The notes beneath the pieces are model-generated. The model saw only the letters and a list, made by a program, of their open reading frames with translations. It had not been told where the DNA came from and searched no databases. The translations under genes and the position numbers were made by a program. Shown here in pieces: positions 62,945 through 64,000 of a DNA stretch of 64,000 bases. Every line of letters begins with the position of its first letter. The first letter of the stretch is position 1. The stretch comes from Novosphingobium jiangmenense (lineage in GTDB: Bacteria > Pseudomonadota > Alphaproteobacteria > Sphingomonadales > Sphingomonadaceae). Location of the stretch: positions 186,001 through 250,000 of the forward strand of contig NZ_JADQDC010000001.1 in the NCBI RefSeq assembly GCF_015694345.1, given 5' to 3'.

Positions 62945-63999
62945 TTCGCCGCTCCTGCAGCGGGCGCAGCGACGGGCGGAGCCTGCAGGACGGAAATGTC
63001 GTTGCCCAGTCCTTCGATCTTGCGCAGGACCGATGCATCCGCAGGCTTGCGCACGACGACCGTGCCGGAACCGAACAGCGCGGTGTAGAGCAGCGGATCG
63101 GCATCCTTGCTGATCTCTATCGCTGTGGCCGGCGTCTCGATCGGCAGGCGTGCAATGCGCTGCTGCCTGGCCACGTCGAACACCCAGATCTCGGTCCCGG
63201 GATGCTTGTGCGTGCCCGGACCGCCTTCATGCATCAGCACATAGAGCAGGCCGCTGGGAGCATGGAAGGCGTAGGGCTGCAGGCCGCCGGGGCGCCAGCC
63301 TTGTTCACCGGGGCCGGTCAGCCTCCACCGCGCGCCGGCAACCGGCGTGCCACTGGCGTTGTCAACTTCGGTCACCGCGCCCGCAAAGGTGATGAACAGC
63401 CAGCGAGAATTCCCCACGCGCACCGGCTTGTCGGTGGCGGGGTCATCGCGATCGAACAGGGGATCGGTGGTGGCACCAAGCGTGATCACCCCGCTTTCGT
63501 CCAGCGTGGCCGATTGCAGGCTGCCATCGGCGCACTGCATCATGAAGCTACGTGCCCCGGTCATGTGCGCCAGCGCGCATCCCGGCGTTTCGAATTCGCC
63601 AACCAGCTTCTTCGCCTGCGCATCGACCACGGTCATGGACTGCTCGGGCGTGAAATTGAAGATCAGCATGAACCGCCCGTCGTCGGTCAGCGGGATCGAC
63701 GAAAGCAGCGGCAAGGCTTGCATCCGCTTGGGCGGTATCACCACCTCGGGTCCCGGCATGAGATCCTTCAGTGCAAACCAGGTGATCACGTCCGTCCGCT
63801 CGCCCCGGCTCCCTCGGGCAAAGAACGTGCCGGGCATGAGCAGGTTGGCGCCGTCAGGCGAAAACTGCACGCCCGCGTGCGAGTGGCCACCCGGCACCAT
63901 GCCGAGATAGGTGCCCTTGTCGGCATCGACGATATACGCCCGACCATCGAGCAGGTGCGTGAAGACCACGTCGTTCACCACCAGCCAGTGTGCGGGCAT
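62941..63999 (-). CDS. aauB: Quinoprotein amine dehydrogenase heavy chain, 3' part
   Basis: The visible 352 residues are most of the beta-propeller alpha subunit. Segments such as GMVPGGHSHAGVQFSPDG, IPPKRMQALPLLS and MHEGGPGTHKHPGTEIWVFD match the heavy chain of aromatic amine dehydrogenase. The ATG at the window end is probably internal, since the signal peptide and first propeller blade are missing. It overlaps mauE by four bases. With the light chain it forms an alpha2beta2 enzyme in the periplasm. Confidence 0.87.
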   Translation of the reverse strand: MPAHWLVVNDVVFTHLLDGRAYIVDADKGTYLGMVPGGHSHAGVQFSPDGANLLMPGTFFARGSRGERTDVITWFALKDLMPGPEVVIPPKRMQALPLLSSIPLTDDGRFMLIFNFTPEQSMTVVDAQAKKLVGEFETPGCALAHMTGARSFMMQCADGSLQSATLDESGVITLGATTDPLFDRDDPATDKPVRVGNSRWLFITFAGAVTEVDNASGTPVAGARWRLTGPGEQGWRPGGLQPYAFHAPSGLLYVLMHEGGPGTHKHPGTEIWVFDVARQQRIARLPIETPATAIEISKDADPLLYTALFGSGTVVVRKPADASVLRKIEGLGNDISVLQAPPVAAPAAGAAK

Positions 64000-64000
64000 G

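Overview
The window is GC-rich, densely packed DNA that looks like a member of the Sphingomonadales (Novosphingobium/Sphingobium-like). The signs are four large TonB-dependent receptors with alphaproteobacterial plug domains, many SDR and MDR oxidoreductases, Rieske-type oxygenases and many short gene overlaps. No tRNA, rRNA, CRISPR array, integrase or insertion sequence was seen. The assignment is an inference from gene content, not from a marker gene.

Layout. (1) 1-4.3 kb: the end of a thioredoxin-reductase-like flavoprotein, a secreted trypsin-like protease, a small lipoprotein and a TIR-TolB-TPR protein. (2) 4.4-37.2 kb: a catabolic island with three Rieske oxygenase alpha subunits, an acyl-CoA ligase, a two-domain VOC/extradiol-type protein, a cupin, an epimerase, six SDRs, three MDR reductases, an FAD dehydrogenase, a CocE-type hydrolase, a Rieske ferredoxin, SnoaL-like proteins and two TonB receptors. 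Its substrate cannot be read from the sequence. An arsenic operon (arsR-arsI-arsC-acr3) sits inside it at 31.7-34.1 kb. (3) 37.3-39.3 kb: a SnoaL-like protein and a globin-coupled chemotaxis transducer. (4) 39.3-53.9 kb: a MarR-type regulator, two paralogous TonB receptors, two acyl-CoA-dehydrogenase-fold monooxygenases, an amidase, a small-molecule kinase, a class III PLP enzyme of the phospho-lyase type, an FMN-dependent azoreductase/flavin reductase, a TetR regulator and a SnoaL-like protein. (5) 54-60.6 kb: a complete route from catechol to central metabolism, catBCA with a divergent LysR gene, then pcaIJFD. (6) 60.8-64 kb: a quinoprotein amine dehydrogenase operon (heavy chain, MauE, MauD, light chain, cytochrome c) closest to aromatic amine dehydrogenase, cut by the window end.

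How the parts may work together. Region 4 is the most novel-looking part. The kinase plus phospho-lyase pair suggests breakdown of an amino alcohol through a phosphorylated intermediate. The amidase suggests release of that amine from an amide, and the two flavin monooxygenases suggest ring hydroxylation toward catechol, which regions 5 and 6 would complement. Degenerate half-sites spaced by five bases occur before both TonB receptors and the first monooxygenase gene, pointing to one MarR regulon. Two near-identical ATAC-N7-GTAT palindromes tie catBCA and pcaIJFD to the LysR regulator. The pathway is inference; the genes and sites are read from the sequence.
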